Assembly: GCA_016716005.1 (NCBI GenBank)
Contig: JADJXE010000001.1
Span: 1,749,001-1,813,000, forward strand
Length of the DNA stretch: 64,000 nucleotides
Source of the DNA: Acidimicrobiales bacterium
GTDB taxonomy: Bacteria; Actinomycetota; Acidimicrobiia; Acidimicrobiales; JADJXE01
Direction of reading: 5' to 3'
Shown here: in pieces, positions 1-7,924 of the stretch
Layout of the letters: each line of letters starts with the position of its first letter
Numbering within the stretch: position 1 is the stretch's first letter
Translations under genes and position numbers: made by a program
The notes under the pieces: generated by a model
Seen by the model: the letters and a program-made list of their open reading frames with translations, nothing else
What the model was told of the DNA's origin: nothing
The model's database searches: none

Positions 1-130
1 CGTGCTCGCCCGGCGGGTACGGCCGGCGCTCGATGGGGCACTTCATGGTCTCGCACTTGGCGCCCTTCAAGAACAGCTTCATGCGCTCTCGGCGGCAGAG
101 CTTGCAGACCGGTCCGGTGTAGCGAGCCAT
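1..130 (-). CDS. rpsD: 30S ribosomal protein S4, N-terminal part (cut by window edge)
   Basis: Primary 16S rRNA-binding protein of the small subunit. Only the first 43 residues are inside the window. The start is the ATG at 130, and the protein opens MARYTGPVCKLCRRERMK. Four cysteines (residues 9, 12, 26, 31) form the zinc site of the C+ type of S4, unlike the zinc-free form with an RxxG start. It follows rpsK in the same direction, the usual rpsM-rpsK-rpsD order that leads into rpoA and rplQ outside the window. Confidence 0.95.
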   Translation of the reverse strand, partial: MARYTGPVCKLCRRERMKLFLKGAKCETMKCPIERRPYPPGEH

Positions 131-136
131 GGCTGG

Positions 137-535
137 TCAGACCCTCCGTCGCTTGGGCGGGCGGCACCCGTTGTGGGGCACGGGTGTGACGTCTTTGATC
201 CCGGTGATCTCGATGCCCGCGTTCTGCAGGGAGCGGATGGCGGTCTCGCGGCCCGAGCCGGGGCCCTTCACCAGCACGTCGACCTTGCGGACGCCATGCT
301 CCATCGCTGCGCGGGCGGCCTTCTCGGCGGCCATCTGGGCCGCGAACGGCGTCGACTTCCGCGAGCCCTTGAAGCCCACGTTGCCCGCCGACGCCCACGA
401 GATCGTGTTGCCCTCGTGGTCGGTGATGGTGACGATCGTGTTGTTGAACGAGCTCTTGATGTGCGCGACGCCGTAGGCGATGTTCTTGCGCTCGCGGCGG
501 CGGGGGCGCCTGCCGCCTGGCTTGGGCTTGGCCAT
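137..535 (-). CDS. rpsK: 30S ribosomal protein S11
   Basis: Platform protein of the 30S subunit near the mRNA exit site. The 132-residue product has the full family length, with the central SSFNNTIVTITDHEGN motif and the C-terminal HNGCRPPKRRRV signature. The reading frame stays open upstream inside rpsM, but the ATG at 535 is chosen because it gives the standard MAKPK start and its A overlaps the last base of the rpsM stop codon, indicating translational coupling. Confidence 0.97.
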   Translation of the reverse strand: MAKPKPGGRRPRRRERKNIAYGVAHIKSSFNNTIVTITDHEGNTISWASAGNVGFKGSRKSTPFAAQMAAEKAARAAMEHGVRKVDVLVKGPGSGRETAIRSLQNAGIEITGIKDVTPVPHNGCRPPKRRRV

Positions 536-918
536 CAGTGCTTCCTCAGAACCTTCTTCTTGCCGGCCACGGTCTTCTTCGGGCCCTTGCGGGTGCGGGC
601 GTTGGTGTGGGTGCGCTGGCCATGGACCGGCAGGCCCCGCCGGTGGCGGAGGCCCTGGTAGCAACCGATCTCCATCTTGCGCTTGATGTCCTGGGCGACC
701 TCGCGGCGCAGGTCGCCCTCGACCTTGAGGTTCGCGTCGACGTAGCCGCGGATGCGGTTGACCTCTTCGTCGGTCAGGTCGCGCACCCGCGTGTCGGGGT
801 CGACCCCCAGCTCGGCGCAGAGCTTCTGCGACGTGGTGCGGCCGATGCCGTAGACGTACGTGAGGGAGACCTCGAGACGCTTCTCCCTGGGGATGTCGAC
901 CCCCGCGATTCGTGCCAT
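535..918 (-). CDS. rpsM: 30S ribosomal protein S13
   Basis: Head protein of the 30S subunit that contacts the 50S subunit and P-site tRNA. It has 127 residues, opens MARIAGVDIPREKR, and has the basic GLRHRRGLPVHGQRT segment followed by a Lys/Arg-rich tail. Its stop overlaps the rpsK start by one base. It lies 15 bases downstream of rpmJ in the infA-rpmJ-rpsM-rpsK-rpsD stretch. All landmarks are intact. Confidence 0.97.
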   Translation of the reverse strand: MARIAGVDIPREKRLEVSLTYVYGIGRTTSQKLCAELGVDPDTRVRDLTDEEVNRIRGYVDANLKVEGDLRREVAQDIKRKMEIGCYQGLRHRRGLPVHGQRTHTNARTRKGPKKTVAGKKKVLRKH

Positions 919-933
919 TCGACGCGGCTCCTA

Positions 934-1047
934 CTAACCCTGGCGCTGCTTGTGGCGAGGGTTCTCACAGATGACCATCACGCGCCCGTGGCGGCGGATG
1001 ACCTTGCACTTCTCACAGATCTTCTTGACGCTGGGTCGGACCTTCAT
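934..1047 (-). CDS. rpmJ: 50S ribosomal protein L36
   Basis: A 37-residue protein, MKVRPSVKKICEKCKVIRRH then GRVMVICENPRHKQRQG. Three cysteines and the histidine of NPRH make up the C+ zinc-ribbon form. It sits between infA and rpsM, its canonical place. The ATG at 1047 gives the standard family start. Confidence 0.96.
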   Translation of the reverse strand: MKVRPSVKKICEKCKVIRRHGRVMVICENPRHKQRQG

Positions 1048-1076
1048 GGCGTCCTCGGTCGGCGGGCGAGTTCGGA

Positions 1077-1301
1077 CTACTTGTAGCGGTAGGTGATGCG
1101 ACCACGGGTGAGGTCGTAGGGCGTCAGCTCAACCTGGACGCGATCGCCAGGCAGGATCCGGATGTAGTGCATCCGCATCTTCCCGGAGATGTGGGCCAGC
1201 ACCTTGTGGCCGTTCTCCAGCTCCACCCGGAACATGGCGTTGGGGAGCGGCTCGATGACCGTCCCCTCGAGCACGATCGCGTCTTCTTTGGGCTTCGGCA
1301 G
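1077..1301 (-). CDS. infA: translation initiation factor IF-1, probable CTG start
   Basis: OB-fold initiation factor that blocks the A site during 30S initiation. The conserved body LEGTVIEPLPNAMFRVELEN and the end RGRITYRYK are present. The only ATG/GTG/TTG codon available near the front is a GTG at 1274, but starting there removes the family-conserved PKPKEDAIV segment and leaves no Shine-Dalgarno sequence. A perfect AGGAGG at 1308-1313 lies six bases before a CTG at 1299-1301, in frame with PKPKEDAIV, giving 74 residues, the usual IF-1 length. The CTG is therefore the preferred start. An in-frame GTG start at 1274 would give 65 residues. Confidence 0.9.
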   Translation of the reverse strand: MPKPKEDAIVLEGTVIEPLPNAMFRVELENGHKVLAHISGKMRMHYIRILPGDRVQVELTPYDLTRGRITYRYK

Positions 1302-1307
1302 GGTTGA

Positions 1308-1313
1308 CCTCCT
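1308..1313 (-). promoter_or_regulatory. Shine-Dalgarno sequence of infA
   Basis: AGGAGG on the minus strand, six bases ahead of the CTG codon at 1301. This site decides the start of infA, because it would be 34 bases from the only alternative start (GTG at 1274). Confidence 0.75.
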
Positions 1314-1427
1314 GGTCGGGCGAGGTTGTGCGACCCGGGGCGCGTTGCTCCCGCCTCCAGGAGGCGGCTACGGGGCCAAAGAGAGAGGCTACCGGCTGGG
1401 ACGGCCCGCCAACAAGTCCACTCCGCC

Positions 1428-2168
1428 TCAGGGCACCGTGAGGATCTCGGGCCCCTCGTCGGTGATGGCGATGGTGTGCTCGAAGTGCGCCGAGAGGCTG
1501 CCGTCGGCGGTGACCACGCTCCAGCCGTCGTCGAGCAGGCGCGTGCCGGGCTGGCCCACGTTCACCATGGGCTCCACCGCGAAGACGTTCCCGGCGCGCA
1601 GCCGGGGGCCCCGACCCGGCGGGCCGTAGTTGGGGACCTCGGGCTTCTCGTGCATGGCCGTGCCGATGGCGTGGCCCACGTACTCGCGGACGACCGAGAA
1701 CCCGGCGGCCTCGGCCACCGACTGCACCGCGTGGCCGATGTCGGAGATGCGGTTGCCGTCCACCATCTGGGCGATCCCCGCGTACAGGCTCTTCTCGGTG
1801 ACCTCGAGCAGCTTCAGGGCCTGGTCCGACACCTCGCCGACCGGCGCGGTGAAGGCGGCGTCGCCGTGGTAGCCCTGCACGATCGCCCCGCAGTCGACGG
1901 AGATGATGTCGCCCTCCTCGAGCCGAAGCGGGCCCGGGATGCCGTGGACGATCACGTCATTGGGCGACGCGCAGATCACCGCCGGGAAGCCGTGGTAGCC
2001 GAGGAAGTTGGACCGGGCCCCCCGGCGTTCGATCACCTCGCGCCCCACCGCGTCGAGCTCCTCGGTGGTGACGCCCGGCCGGATGACGGCCCGGATGCGC
2101 TCGTGCATCTCGGCGACGACCTGGCCGGCCTTGCGCATCTTGGCGAGCTCGTCTGTCGTACGACGCAT
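1428..2168 (-). CDS. map: methionine aminopeptidase type I
   Basis: Removes the initiator methionine from nascent proteins in the cytosol. It has 246 residues with the pita-bread fold landmarks: the substrate histidine in VIVHGIPG, metal-binding aspartates in SVDCGAIVQGYHGDAAF, the histidine of VGHAIGTAMHEKP, and the metal-binding glutamate of FAVEPMV. The ATG at 2168 gives the standard MRRTTDELAKMRKAG start. It is 23 bases after adk and about 125 bases before infA, in the secY-adk-map-infA order common in Gram-positive bacteria. Confidence 0.95.
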   Translation of the reverse strand: MRRTTDELAKMRKAGQVVAEMHERIRAVIRPGVTTEELDAVGREVIERRGARSNFLGYHGFPAVICASPNDVIVHGIPGPLRLEEGDIISVDCGAIVQGYHGDAAFTAPVGEVSDQALKLLEVTEKSLYAGIAQMVDGNRISDIGHAVQSVAEAAGFSVVREYVGHAIGTAMHEKPEVPNYGPPGRGPRLRAGNVFAVEPMVNVGQPGTRLLDDGWSVVTADGSLSAHFEHTIAITDEGPEILTVP

Positions 2169-2191
2169 CGGCGTCAGGCTACCGAGGCCGC

Positions 2192-2869
2192 TCAGGCGCT
2201 GGTCGGCCGGCGGTGGCGGCGCGCGTCGATCGCCGCGACCAGCCGGTCGGACACCGCGTCGGGGCTGCCCACCCCGTCCACCACCACCAGCAGCCCCCGG
2301 TCGTCGAACCAGGCCACCAGAGGTGCCGTCTCCCGGTCGTAGAGGTCGAGGCGCCGGGCGATGGCCGCCTCGGTGTCGTCGGGTCGCTGGATGACGTCGC
2401 CGCCGCAGTGCTCGCACACCCACGCCCCGCCGGGCGGGTCGGCGATGGAGTAGTTGGTCCCGCAGTCTGCGCACACGCGCCGGCCGGCCAGACGCCGCAG
2501 CACCACGTCGCGCGCCACCTCGAGATCCACGGCCAGATCGATGCCGCCGGGGCCGGCGACGCCGGCCAGGGCCTCGGCCTGGGCCACGGTGCGAGGGAAG
2601 CCGTCGAGGATGAAGCCGCGCGTCGACGTGTCCGACCGGGCCAGGCGCTCCTCCACCACGCCGATGATGACGTCGTCGGGGAGCAGCTCGCCGGCGTCCA
2701 TGTACTCCTTGGCCCTGCGCCCGAAGGCGGTCCCCTCCTTGACGGCGGCGCGGAGCATGTCGCCGGTGGAGATGTGGGGCACCACGTAGTGCCGGGACAG
2801 CCGGACGCACTGCGTGCCCTTCCCGGCACCCTGGCGGCCGAACACCACGAGGCGCACCCCGGGGATCAT
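2192..2869 (-). CDS. adk: adenylate kinase
   Basis: Interconverts ATP + AMP and 2 ADP. It has 225 residues. The P-loop GRQGAGKGTQ lies near residues 11-20, followed by ISTGDMLR of the AMP-binding region and DGFPRT. The LID domain holds two CxxC pairs (CADC and CEHC) about 17 residues apart, so this is the long, zinc-binding LID form. It lies between secY and map and probably belongs to the same transcript. Confidence 0.95.
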   Translation of the reverse strand: MIPGVRLVVFGRQGAGKGTQCVRLSRHYVVPHISTGDMLRAAVKEGTAFGRRAKEYMDAGELLPDDVIIGVVEERLARSDTSTRGFILDGFPRTVAQAEALAGVAGPGGIDLAVDLEVARDVVLRRLAGRRVCADCGTNYSIADPPGGAWVCEHCGGDVIQRPDDTEAAIARRLDLYDRETAPLVAWFDDRGLLVVVDGVGSPDAVSDRLVAAIDARRHRRPTSA

Positions 2870-2914
2870 CGTGCGGCTTCCTTCACGTCTGCGATGGGGA
2901 GCACCGGGCCGGCG

Positions 2915-4216
2915 CTACTTCAGGAAGCCCTCGTAGTTGCGCATCATCAGCTGGCTGTCGATCTGCTTCATGGTCTCCAGGGCGACGCCCACGGCGATGA
3001 GGATGGTGGTCCCGCCGAAGGGGAAGTTGGAGACGTCGAAGATGGCGAGCACGATCGACGGCAGCAAGGCGATGGCAGCGATGAACAGGGCGCCCGGCAA
3101 GGTGATCCGCGACAGGATCTTGGCCAGGTAGCGCTCGGTCTGGGGCCCCGGCCGGATCCCCGGGATGAACCCCCCCTGCTTGCGGATGGTGTCGGCCTGC
3201 TTGGCCGGATCGAACGTGATCGCCGTGTAGAAGTAGGCGAACCCGATCACCAGCAGGCCGTACAGCATGATGTGGACGAGGTTCGTGGGGTCGAGGATGT
3301 AGTCGTCGACGAAGTTCTGGAGCCAGTCGACCTGCACCACCTGGGCCAGCAGCGCCGGCAGGTACAGCACCGAGCTGGCGAAGATGATCGGGATCACGCC
3401 CGACTGGTTCACCTTCAGCGGGATGTAGGTGCTCTGGCCTCCGTACATCCGCCGGCCGACGACCCGCTTGGCGAACTGGACCGGGATCCGGCGCTGGCCG
3501 TTCTCGACGAACACGATCCCCACCAGGATCCCGAGGGCGATGAGCACGAAGATCACGAACACCACCGTGCCCGCCTCTTCGCGGATCGCCCAGATCTGGA
3601 AGGGCAGCCGGCTGACGACCGAGGCGAAGATCAAGAGGGACATGCCGTTGCCGATCCCCCGCTGGGTGATGAGCTCGCCCATCCACATGAGCAGGGCGGT
3701 TCCCGCCACGAGCGTCAGGATCACCAGCAGCACCCGCGGGAGCGTGAAGTCGGGCAGCAGGACGATGTCGGGCACGCCCTGACCGAGGAACGCCTGACCC
3801 CCGCCCCGGCCGAACAGGAAGGCCAGGCCGGTGGCCTGCAGCACCGCGATCCCGATGGTGAGGTACCGGGTCCACTGGGTGATCTTGCGCTGCCCCACTG
3901 CGCCCTGGTCTCGCCACTCCTCGAGCTTGGGGATCACCACGCCCAGGATCTGCATGATGATCGACGAGGTGATGTAGGGCATGATCCCCAGCGCGAACAC
4001 CGCGAACGAGGTGAGGGCGCCTCCGGAGAACAGGTTGAGGAAGCCCAGCACCCCACCCCGGCTGGCCTCGCTCTGCAGCTGGCGAACCGCGTCGAAGTCG
4101 ACGCCGGGGACGGGCACGTGGGCGCCCAGCCGGTAGAGGGCGATCATCGCGATCGTGAAGAGGATCTTGTTCCGGAGGTCCGCCACCCGGAACATGTTTC
4201 GCAGGCTCGAGAACAC
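2915..4216 (-). CDS. secY: preprotein translocase subunit SecY
   Basis: Channel-forming subunit of the SecYEG translocon. It has 433 residues and ten expected hydrophobic helices. Signature segments are TSFAVFALGIMPYITSSIIM (plug region and helix 2), the Q/R-rich cytoplasmic loops, and GGFIPGIRPG before the last helices. The ATG at 4216 opens MFSSLRNMFRVADLRNK. It follows rplO, as in most spc operons. Its partner secE is encoded about 27 kb away in the same direction. Confidence 0.97.
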   Translation of the reverse strand: MFSSLRNMFRVADLRNKILFTIAMIALYRLGAHVPVPGVDFDAVRQLQSEASRGGVLGFLNLFSGGALTSFAVFALGIMPYITSSIIMQILGVVIPKLEEWRDQGAVGQRKITQWTRYLTIGIAVLQATGLAFLFGRGGGQAFLGQGVPDIVLLPDFTLPRVLLVILTLVAGTALLMWMGELITQRGIGNGMSLLIFASVVSRLPFQIWAIREEAGTVVFVIFVLIALGILVGIVFVENGQRRIPVQFAKRVVGRRMYGGQSTYIPLKVNQSGVIPIIFASSVLYLPALLAQVVQVDWLQNFVDDYILDPTNLVHIMLYGLLVIGFAYFYTAITFDPAKQADTIRKQGGFIPGIRPGPQTERYLAKILSRITLPGALFIAAIALLPSIVLAIFDVSNFPFGGTTILIAVGVALETMKQIDSQLMMRNYEGFLK

Positions 4217-4252
4217 CCGGGCTCCTGACGCGCTCGTTCGGTGGGCTGGCCG

Positions 4253-4750
4253 CTAGCGGTTCATGAGGTGGTTGCCGCGAGCCGGGGGCCGGCGATCGCC
4301 GAACGGCAGCGGCACGACCTCCACGCTACCCCCCGCCGCGGTGATGGCCGCCTCGGCCGAGCGCGAGAAGGCGTGGGCCTGCACCCGCACGGCACGCGTG
4401 AGCTCACCCCGCCCGAGCACCTTGACGAGCGCGCCCTTGTGGGCGACGCCGCGCTCGAGGAGGACGTCGGGCGACACCTCGGCCACGCCGAGGGCGTCGA
4501 TGGCGTCGAGGTTGACGGCCTGGTACTCGACCCGGAAGGGGTTCTTGAACCCCTTGAGCTTGGGCACGCGCTGCTTCAGCGGCATCTGGCCGCCCTCGAA
4601 GCCGATCGCCACCGTGTTGCGGGCCCGCTGGCCCTTGGTGCCACGGCCGGCCGTCTTGCCGCCCTTGCCGCCCGTGCCCCGGCCGACCCGCTTGCGCGAG
4701 CGGCTGGACCCGGGCGGCGGCTTCAGGTCGTGCATCCTCGTGATGCTCAT
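4253..4750 (-). CDS. rplO: 50S ribosomal protein L15
   Basis: Late-assembling 50S protein that contacts 23S rRNA near the exit-tunnel region. It has 165 residues, with the glycine/lysine-rich N-terminus RVGRGTGGKGGKTAGRG and the conserved FEGGQMPL(K/Y)-type segment. It has an ATGA four-base overlap with the end of rpmD, implying coupled translation. Confidence 0.96.
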   Translation of the reverse strand: MSITRMHDLKPPPGSSRSRKRVGRGTGGKGGKTAGRGTKGQRARNTVAIGFEGGQMPLKQRVPKLKGFKNPFRVEYQAVNLDAIDALGVAEVSPDVLLERGVAHKGALVKVLGRGELTRAVRVQAHAFSRSAEAAITAAGGSVEVVPLPFGDRRPPARGNHLMNR

Positions 4751-4944
4751 GACACCTCTTCCACGGAGACGAGGTGGGGGACGCGCGCCAGCATGCCCCG
4801 GATCTCGGGACGGTCGGGGAGGTCGTTCGACTTCCCGATCCGGCCGAGGCCGAGGGCGCGCAGCGTGCCCCGATGCTTGGGCTTGGTCCCGATCGCGGAG
4901 CGCACCTGCGTCACCCGCAGGCGGCCCTCACCGGCGGCGCTCAC
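4747..4944 (-). CDS. rpmD: 50S ribosomal protein L30
   Basis: Small 65-residue 50S protein. Typical L30 features are LRVTQVRSAIGTKPKHRGTL and LGRIGKSNDLPDRPEIRGML. It sits between rpsE and rplO. One base separates it from rpsE, and it overlaps rplO by four bases. Confidence 0.95.
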   Translation of the reverse strand: MSAAGEGRLRVTQVRSAIGTKPKHRGTLRALGLGRIGKSNDLPDRPEIRGMLARVPHLVSVEEVS

Positions 4945-4945
4945 G

Positions 4946-5500
4946 TCAGGCCACCTCCTCCGGCACGTGCGGGCCCCGCTGCGACTCCCGGTAGGCGTTC
5001 AGCAGGCCGGTGGGCACGAACTCCTCGGGTGACAGGCCCCGCAGCCGCGCCACCTCGTCGGGCCGGCGCAGGGCGCGCAGGCCGGCGATGGTGGCACGGG
5101 CCACGTTGATGTGGTTGGACGAGCCCAACGACTTGGCCAGCACGTCACGGATGCCGGCCTCCTCGAGGATCGCCCGGGCCGCGCCGCCGGCGATGACACC
5201 GGTACCGGGAGCGGCCGGCTTCAGCAGCACGCGACCGGCACCGGTCTCGCCGATCACCGGGTGGATGATCGTGGAGCCCGCGAGCGGGACGCTGAACAGG
5301 TTCTTCTTGGCTTCCTCGGTGCCCTTCTGGATGGCCAGGGGCACCTCCTTGGCCTTGCCGTAGCCGAGGCCGACCCGGCCGTTGCCGTCGCCCACCACCA
5401 CGAGGGCGGTGAACGAGAAGCGACGGCCGCCCTTCACGACCTTGGCGACTCGGTTGATGTTGATGACGCGGGATTCGCGCAGGGGGGCGTCGTTCGCCAT
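4946..5500 (-). CDS. rpsE: 30S ribosomal protein S5
   Basis: Decoding-fidelity protein of the 30S shoulder. It has 184 residues, with the dsRNA-binding-like N-terminal domain (VININRVAKVVKGGRRF, then VGDGNGRVGLGYGKAKEV) and the conserved GTGVIAGGAARAILEEAGI segment. The spectinomycin-site loop has the ordinary susceptible-type sequence. Confidence 0.97.
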   Translation of the reverse strand: MANDAPLRESRVININRVAKVVKGGRRFSFTALVVVGDGNGRVGLGYGKAKEVPLAIQKGTEEAKKNLFSVPLAGSTIIHPVIGETGAGRVLLKPAAPGTGVIAGGAARAILEEAGIRDVLAKSLGSSNHINVARATIAGLRALRRPDEVARLRGLSPEEFVPTGLLNAYRESQRGPHVPEEVA

Positions 5501-5505
5501 GACCT

Positions 5506-5868
5506 CTAGAACTCCAGTCCGGCCTCGCGGGCCGCGTCGGCGGCGGCGGCGATCCGCCCGTGGTACTTGAACCCGCCGCGATCGAACACCACCTTGGTGA
5601 TGCCGGCCGCCCGGGCCCGGTCGGCCACGAGGCGGCCGACCGAGGCGGCGGCCTCCTTGTTGCCCGTGGCGCCGGCGCGGAGGTCGACCTCGTGGGTGGA
5701 CGCGGCCGCGAGCGTGCGACCGGCCACGTCGTCGATCACCTGGGCGACCAGGTGCTTGTTGGAGCGGTGCACGGCCAGGCGGGGCCGCTCGGTGGTGCCC
5801 CGCACCTTCTTGCGCACACGCGTGTGGCGCCGGAGGCGGGCCTCGCGCTTCTTGGCGGCGTCGGTCAT
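5506..5868 (-). CDS. rplR: 50S ribosomal protein L18
   Basis: 5S rRNA-binding protein of the central protuberance, 120 residues. It has the basic N-terminus RLRRHTRVRKKVRGT, the conserved RPRLAVHRSNKH segment, and FDRGGFKYHGRIAAAADAAREAGLEF at the end. It lies five bases from rpsE and 11 from rplF in an intact spc arrangement. Confidence 0.97.
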   Translation of the reverse strand: MTDAAKKREARLRRHTRVRKKVRGTTERPRLAVHRSNKHLVAQVIDDVAGRTLAAASTHEVDLRAGATGNKEAAASVGRLVADRARAAGITKVVFDRGGFKYHGRIAAAADAAREAGLEF

Positions 5869-5879
5869 CGCTCGTTCAC

Positions 5880-6419
5880 CTACTTGCCGGTCTTCCCGGC
5901 CTTGCGGAGGACCCGCTCGCCGGCGTAGCGCACGCCCTTGCCCTTGTAGGGCTCGGGCTTGCGGATGGCTCGGATGTCGGCGGCCACCTGGCCCACCGCC
6001 TCCTTGTCGATGCCCAGCACGGTGATGCGCGTCGGCTGGGGCACCTCGAAGGTCACGCCGTCGGGCGCCTCGACCTTCACGGGGTGGCTGAAGCCGAGCG
6101 CCAGCTCGAGCGTCGTCGGACCCTGGGCCGTGGCCCGGTAGCCGACGCCGACGATCTCGAGCTGCTTGGTGAAGCCGTCGGTCACGCCCACCACCATGTT
6201 GTTGACCAGCGAGCGCGTGAGCCCGTGCAGCGCCCGGTTCTGGCGCTCGTCGTCGGGTCGCTCCACGAGGAGCACGTCGCCGTCACGGCGCACCGTGATG
6301 GCACCGGGGATGGCCCGCGACAGCGCGCCCCTCGGGCCGGTCACCGTGATCGTGCGGTCGTCGACCGTCACGTCGACCGAAGCCGGCACGGGGATGGGGC
6401 TGCGTCCGATGCGCGACAT
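5880..6419 (-). CDS. rplF: 50S ribosomal protein L6
   Basis: Two-domain 50S protein near the sarcin-ricin loop. It has 179 residues, beginning MSRIGRSPIPVP and ending with the GVRYAGERVLRKAGKTGK tail conserved in bacteria (KPEPYKGKG signature just before). The GFTKQLEIVGVGYRA segment joins the two duplicated domains. Confidence 0.97.
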   Translation of the reverse strand: MSRIGRSPIPVPASVDVTVDDRTITVTGPRGALSRAIPGAITVRRDGDVLLVERPDDERQNRALHGLTRSLVNNMVVGVTDGFTKQLEIVGVGYRATAQGPTTLELALGFSHPVKVEAPDGVTFEVPQPTRITVLGIDKEAVGQVAADIRAIRKPEPYKGKGVRYAGERVLRKAGKTGK

Positions 6420-6432
6420 GGGTTGCCTCCTC

Positions 6433-6837
6433 TCACCACACGTAGCAGAGGACTTCGCCGCCCACCCGCTGCTTGCGCGCCTGGCGGTCGGTCATGAGTC
6501 CCTGGCTGGTCGACAGGACGGCGACACCGAGGCCGCCGAGCACGCGCGGCACCCGGTCGGCCTTGCAGTACACCCGGAGCCCGGGCTTGGAGACCCGGCG
6601 GAGGCCCTGGATCGTGCGCTCGCGCTCGGGCGAGTACTTCATCCGCACGGTGAGCACGCGCCCCGGGCGGCCCTGGTCGTCCTCGACGGAGAAGCCACCG
6701 ATGTAGCCCTCCTTGGTGAGGATCTCGGCCAGCGCCTCTTTCGCCTTGGACGACGGCATGCGCACCTGGTCGTGCATCGCCACGTTGGCGTTGCGGATCC
6801 GGGTGAGCATGTCGGCGAGAGGGTCGGTCATGGTCAT
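6433..6837 (-). CDS. rpsH: 30S ribosomal protein S8
   Basis: Primary 16S rRNA binder and, in many bacteria, the translational regulator of the spc operon. It has 134 residues, with the N-terminal DPLADMLTRIRNAN motif and the C-terminal ..STSQGLMTDRQARKQRVGGEVLCYVW, including the family-signature ST(S/N)xGxMT(D/S)xxAR. Two ATG codons (6837 and 6831) could both serve as start; the upstream one is listed. Confidence 0.97.
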   Translation of the reverse strand: MTMTDPLADMLTRIRNANVAMHDQVRMPSSKAKEALAEILTKEGYIGGFSVEDDQGRPGRVLTVRMKYSPERERTIQGLRRVSKPGLRVYCKADRVPRVLGGLGVAVLSTSQGLMTDRQARKQRVGGEVLCYVW

Positions 6838-6850
6838 GCGTGCCCCCCCT

Positions 6851-7036
6851 TCACCAGCTGGCCTTGGTCACGCCGGGGACCTCGCCCGCGTGCACCATGT
6901 CGCGCAGGCAGATCCGGCACAGGCCGAACTTGCGGAACACCGCGCGCGGACGACCGCAGCGACGGCAGCGGGTGTACGCCCGCACCTTGTACTTCGGCTT
7001 GCGCTGCTGCTTCTCGATGAGCGCCTTCTTGGCCAT
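6851..7036 (-). CDS. rpsN: 30S ribosomal protein S14, zinc-binding type Z
   Basis: A 61-residue short S14 of the zinc-binding type. It has two CxxC pairs (CRRC and CRIC) separated by 12 residues, and begins MAKKALIEKQQRK. It lies between rplE and rpsH as in Gram-positive spc operons. It is not the longer zinc-free paralogue induced by zinc starvation. Confidence 0.96.
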   Translation of the reverse strand: MAKKALIEKQQRKPKYKVRAYTRCRRCGRPRAVFRKFGLCRICLRDMVHAGEVPGVTKASW

Positions 7037-7042
7037 GTGGTG

Positions 7043-7612
7043 CTACTGCCCCTCGCGCTTGAACGGGAAGCCGAAGGCGTCGAGCAGAGCGCGACCCTCG
7101 GCGTCGGTACGGGCGGTGGTGACGATGGTGATGTCCATGCCCCGCGTGGTGTCGATCTTGTCGTAGTCGATCTCCGGGAAGACCAGCTGCTCGGTGAGGC
7201 CGAACGTGTAGTTGCCGTGGCCGTCGAACGTGCTGGGCAGGCCCCGGAAGTCGCGGATCCGGGGGATCGCCAGCGAGATCAGCCGGTCGAGGAACTCCCA
7301 CATCCGGTCGCCCCGGAGGGTGACCTTGCAGCCGATGGCGTTGCCCTCGCGGAGCTTGAAGCCGGCGATCGACTTCTTGGCCCGGGTGACGACCGGCTTC
7401 TGCCCGGCGATGATCGTGAGGTCGGCCACGGCGCCCTCGAGCAGCGAGGCCTGCGCCACCGCGGCGCCGACGCCCATGTTGATCACGATCTTGTCGAGGC
7501 GCGGCACCTGCATCACGTTGGCCACGCCGAGCTGCTCCTGGAGCCGGCCGCGGATCTCGGCGTTGTAGCGAGCCTTCAGCCGGGGCGCCTCCGTGGTGGG
7601 GGTGGCGCTCAC
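7043..7612 (-). CDS. rplE: 50S ribosomal protein L5
   Basis: 5S rRNA-binding protein contacting P-site tRNA. It has 189 residues, with NVMQVPRLDKIVINMGVG near the N-terminus, the GQKPVVTRAKKSIAGFKLREG segment and the end ALLDAFGFPFKREGQ. It starts with GTG at 7612, which overlaps the rplX stop (GTGA), so translation is coupled to rplX. Confidence 0.97.
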   Translation of the reverse strand: MSATPTTEAPRLKARYNAEIRGRLQEQLGVANVMQVPRLDKIVINMGVGAAVAQASLLEGAVADLTIIAGQKPVVTRAKKSIAGFKLREGNAIGCKVTLRGDRMWEFLDRLISLAIPRIRDFRGLPSTFDGHGNYTFGLTEQLVFPEIDYDKIDTTRGMDITIVTTARTDAEGRALLDAFGFPFKREGQ

Positions 7613-7914
7613 AGGTCACCCCCACACTTGCGGCAGACCCGCACCTTGTCGCCGGCGGCATCGAAGCGGTAGCCGATCCGGGTGGGCCCGCAGCTGCTGC
7701 ACACGATGGCCACGTTGGCCACCGGCAGGGGCATGTCCTTGTCGATGATGCCGCCCTGCATGGTGGCCTGCTTCGCCTTCTGGTGCTTCTTGGCGACGTT
7801 CACGCCGTCGACGATCACCTTGCGCTCCGCCGGGAGGGCGCGCATCACGGTGCCCTCCTTGCCGCGGTCCTTGCCGGTGAGCACACGGACGCGGTCGCCC
7901 TTGCGGATCTTCAT
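7609..7914 (-). CDS. rplX: 50S ribosomal protein L24
   Basis: Assembly initiator of the 50S subunit. The KOW motif KIRKGDRVRVLTGKDRGKEG is at the N-terminus. The ATG at 7914 is chosen because GAGGTG lies six bases ahead of it and the product (101 residues) begins MKIRKGD like most family members. A GTG at 7923 would add three residues. The C-terminal CSSCGPTRIGYRF with a following CRKCG suggests a zinc-ribbon-like end, seen in part of the family. Confidence 0.94.
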   Translation of the reverse strand: MKIRKGDRVRVLTGKDRGKEGTVMRALPAERKVIVDGVNVAKKHQKAKQATMQGGIIDKDMPLPVANVAIVCSSCGPTRIGYRFDAAGDKVRVCRKCGGDL

Positions 7915-7924
7915 GCCGGGCACC

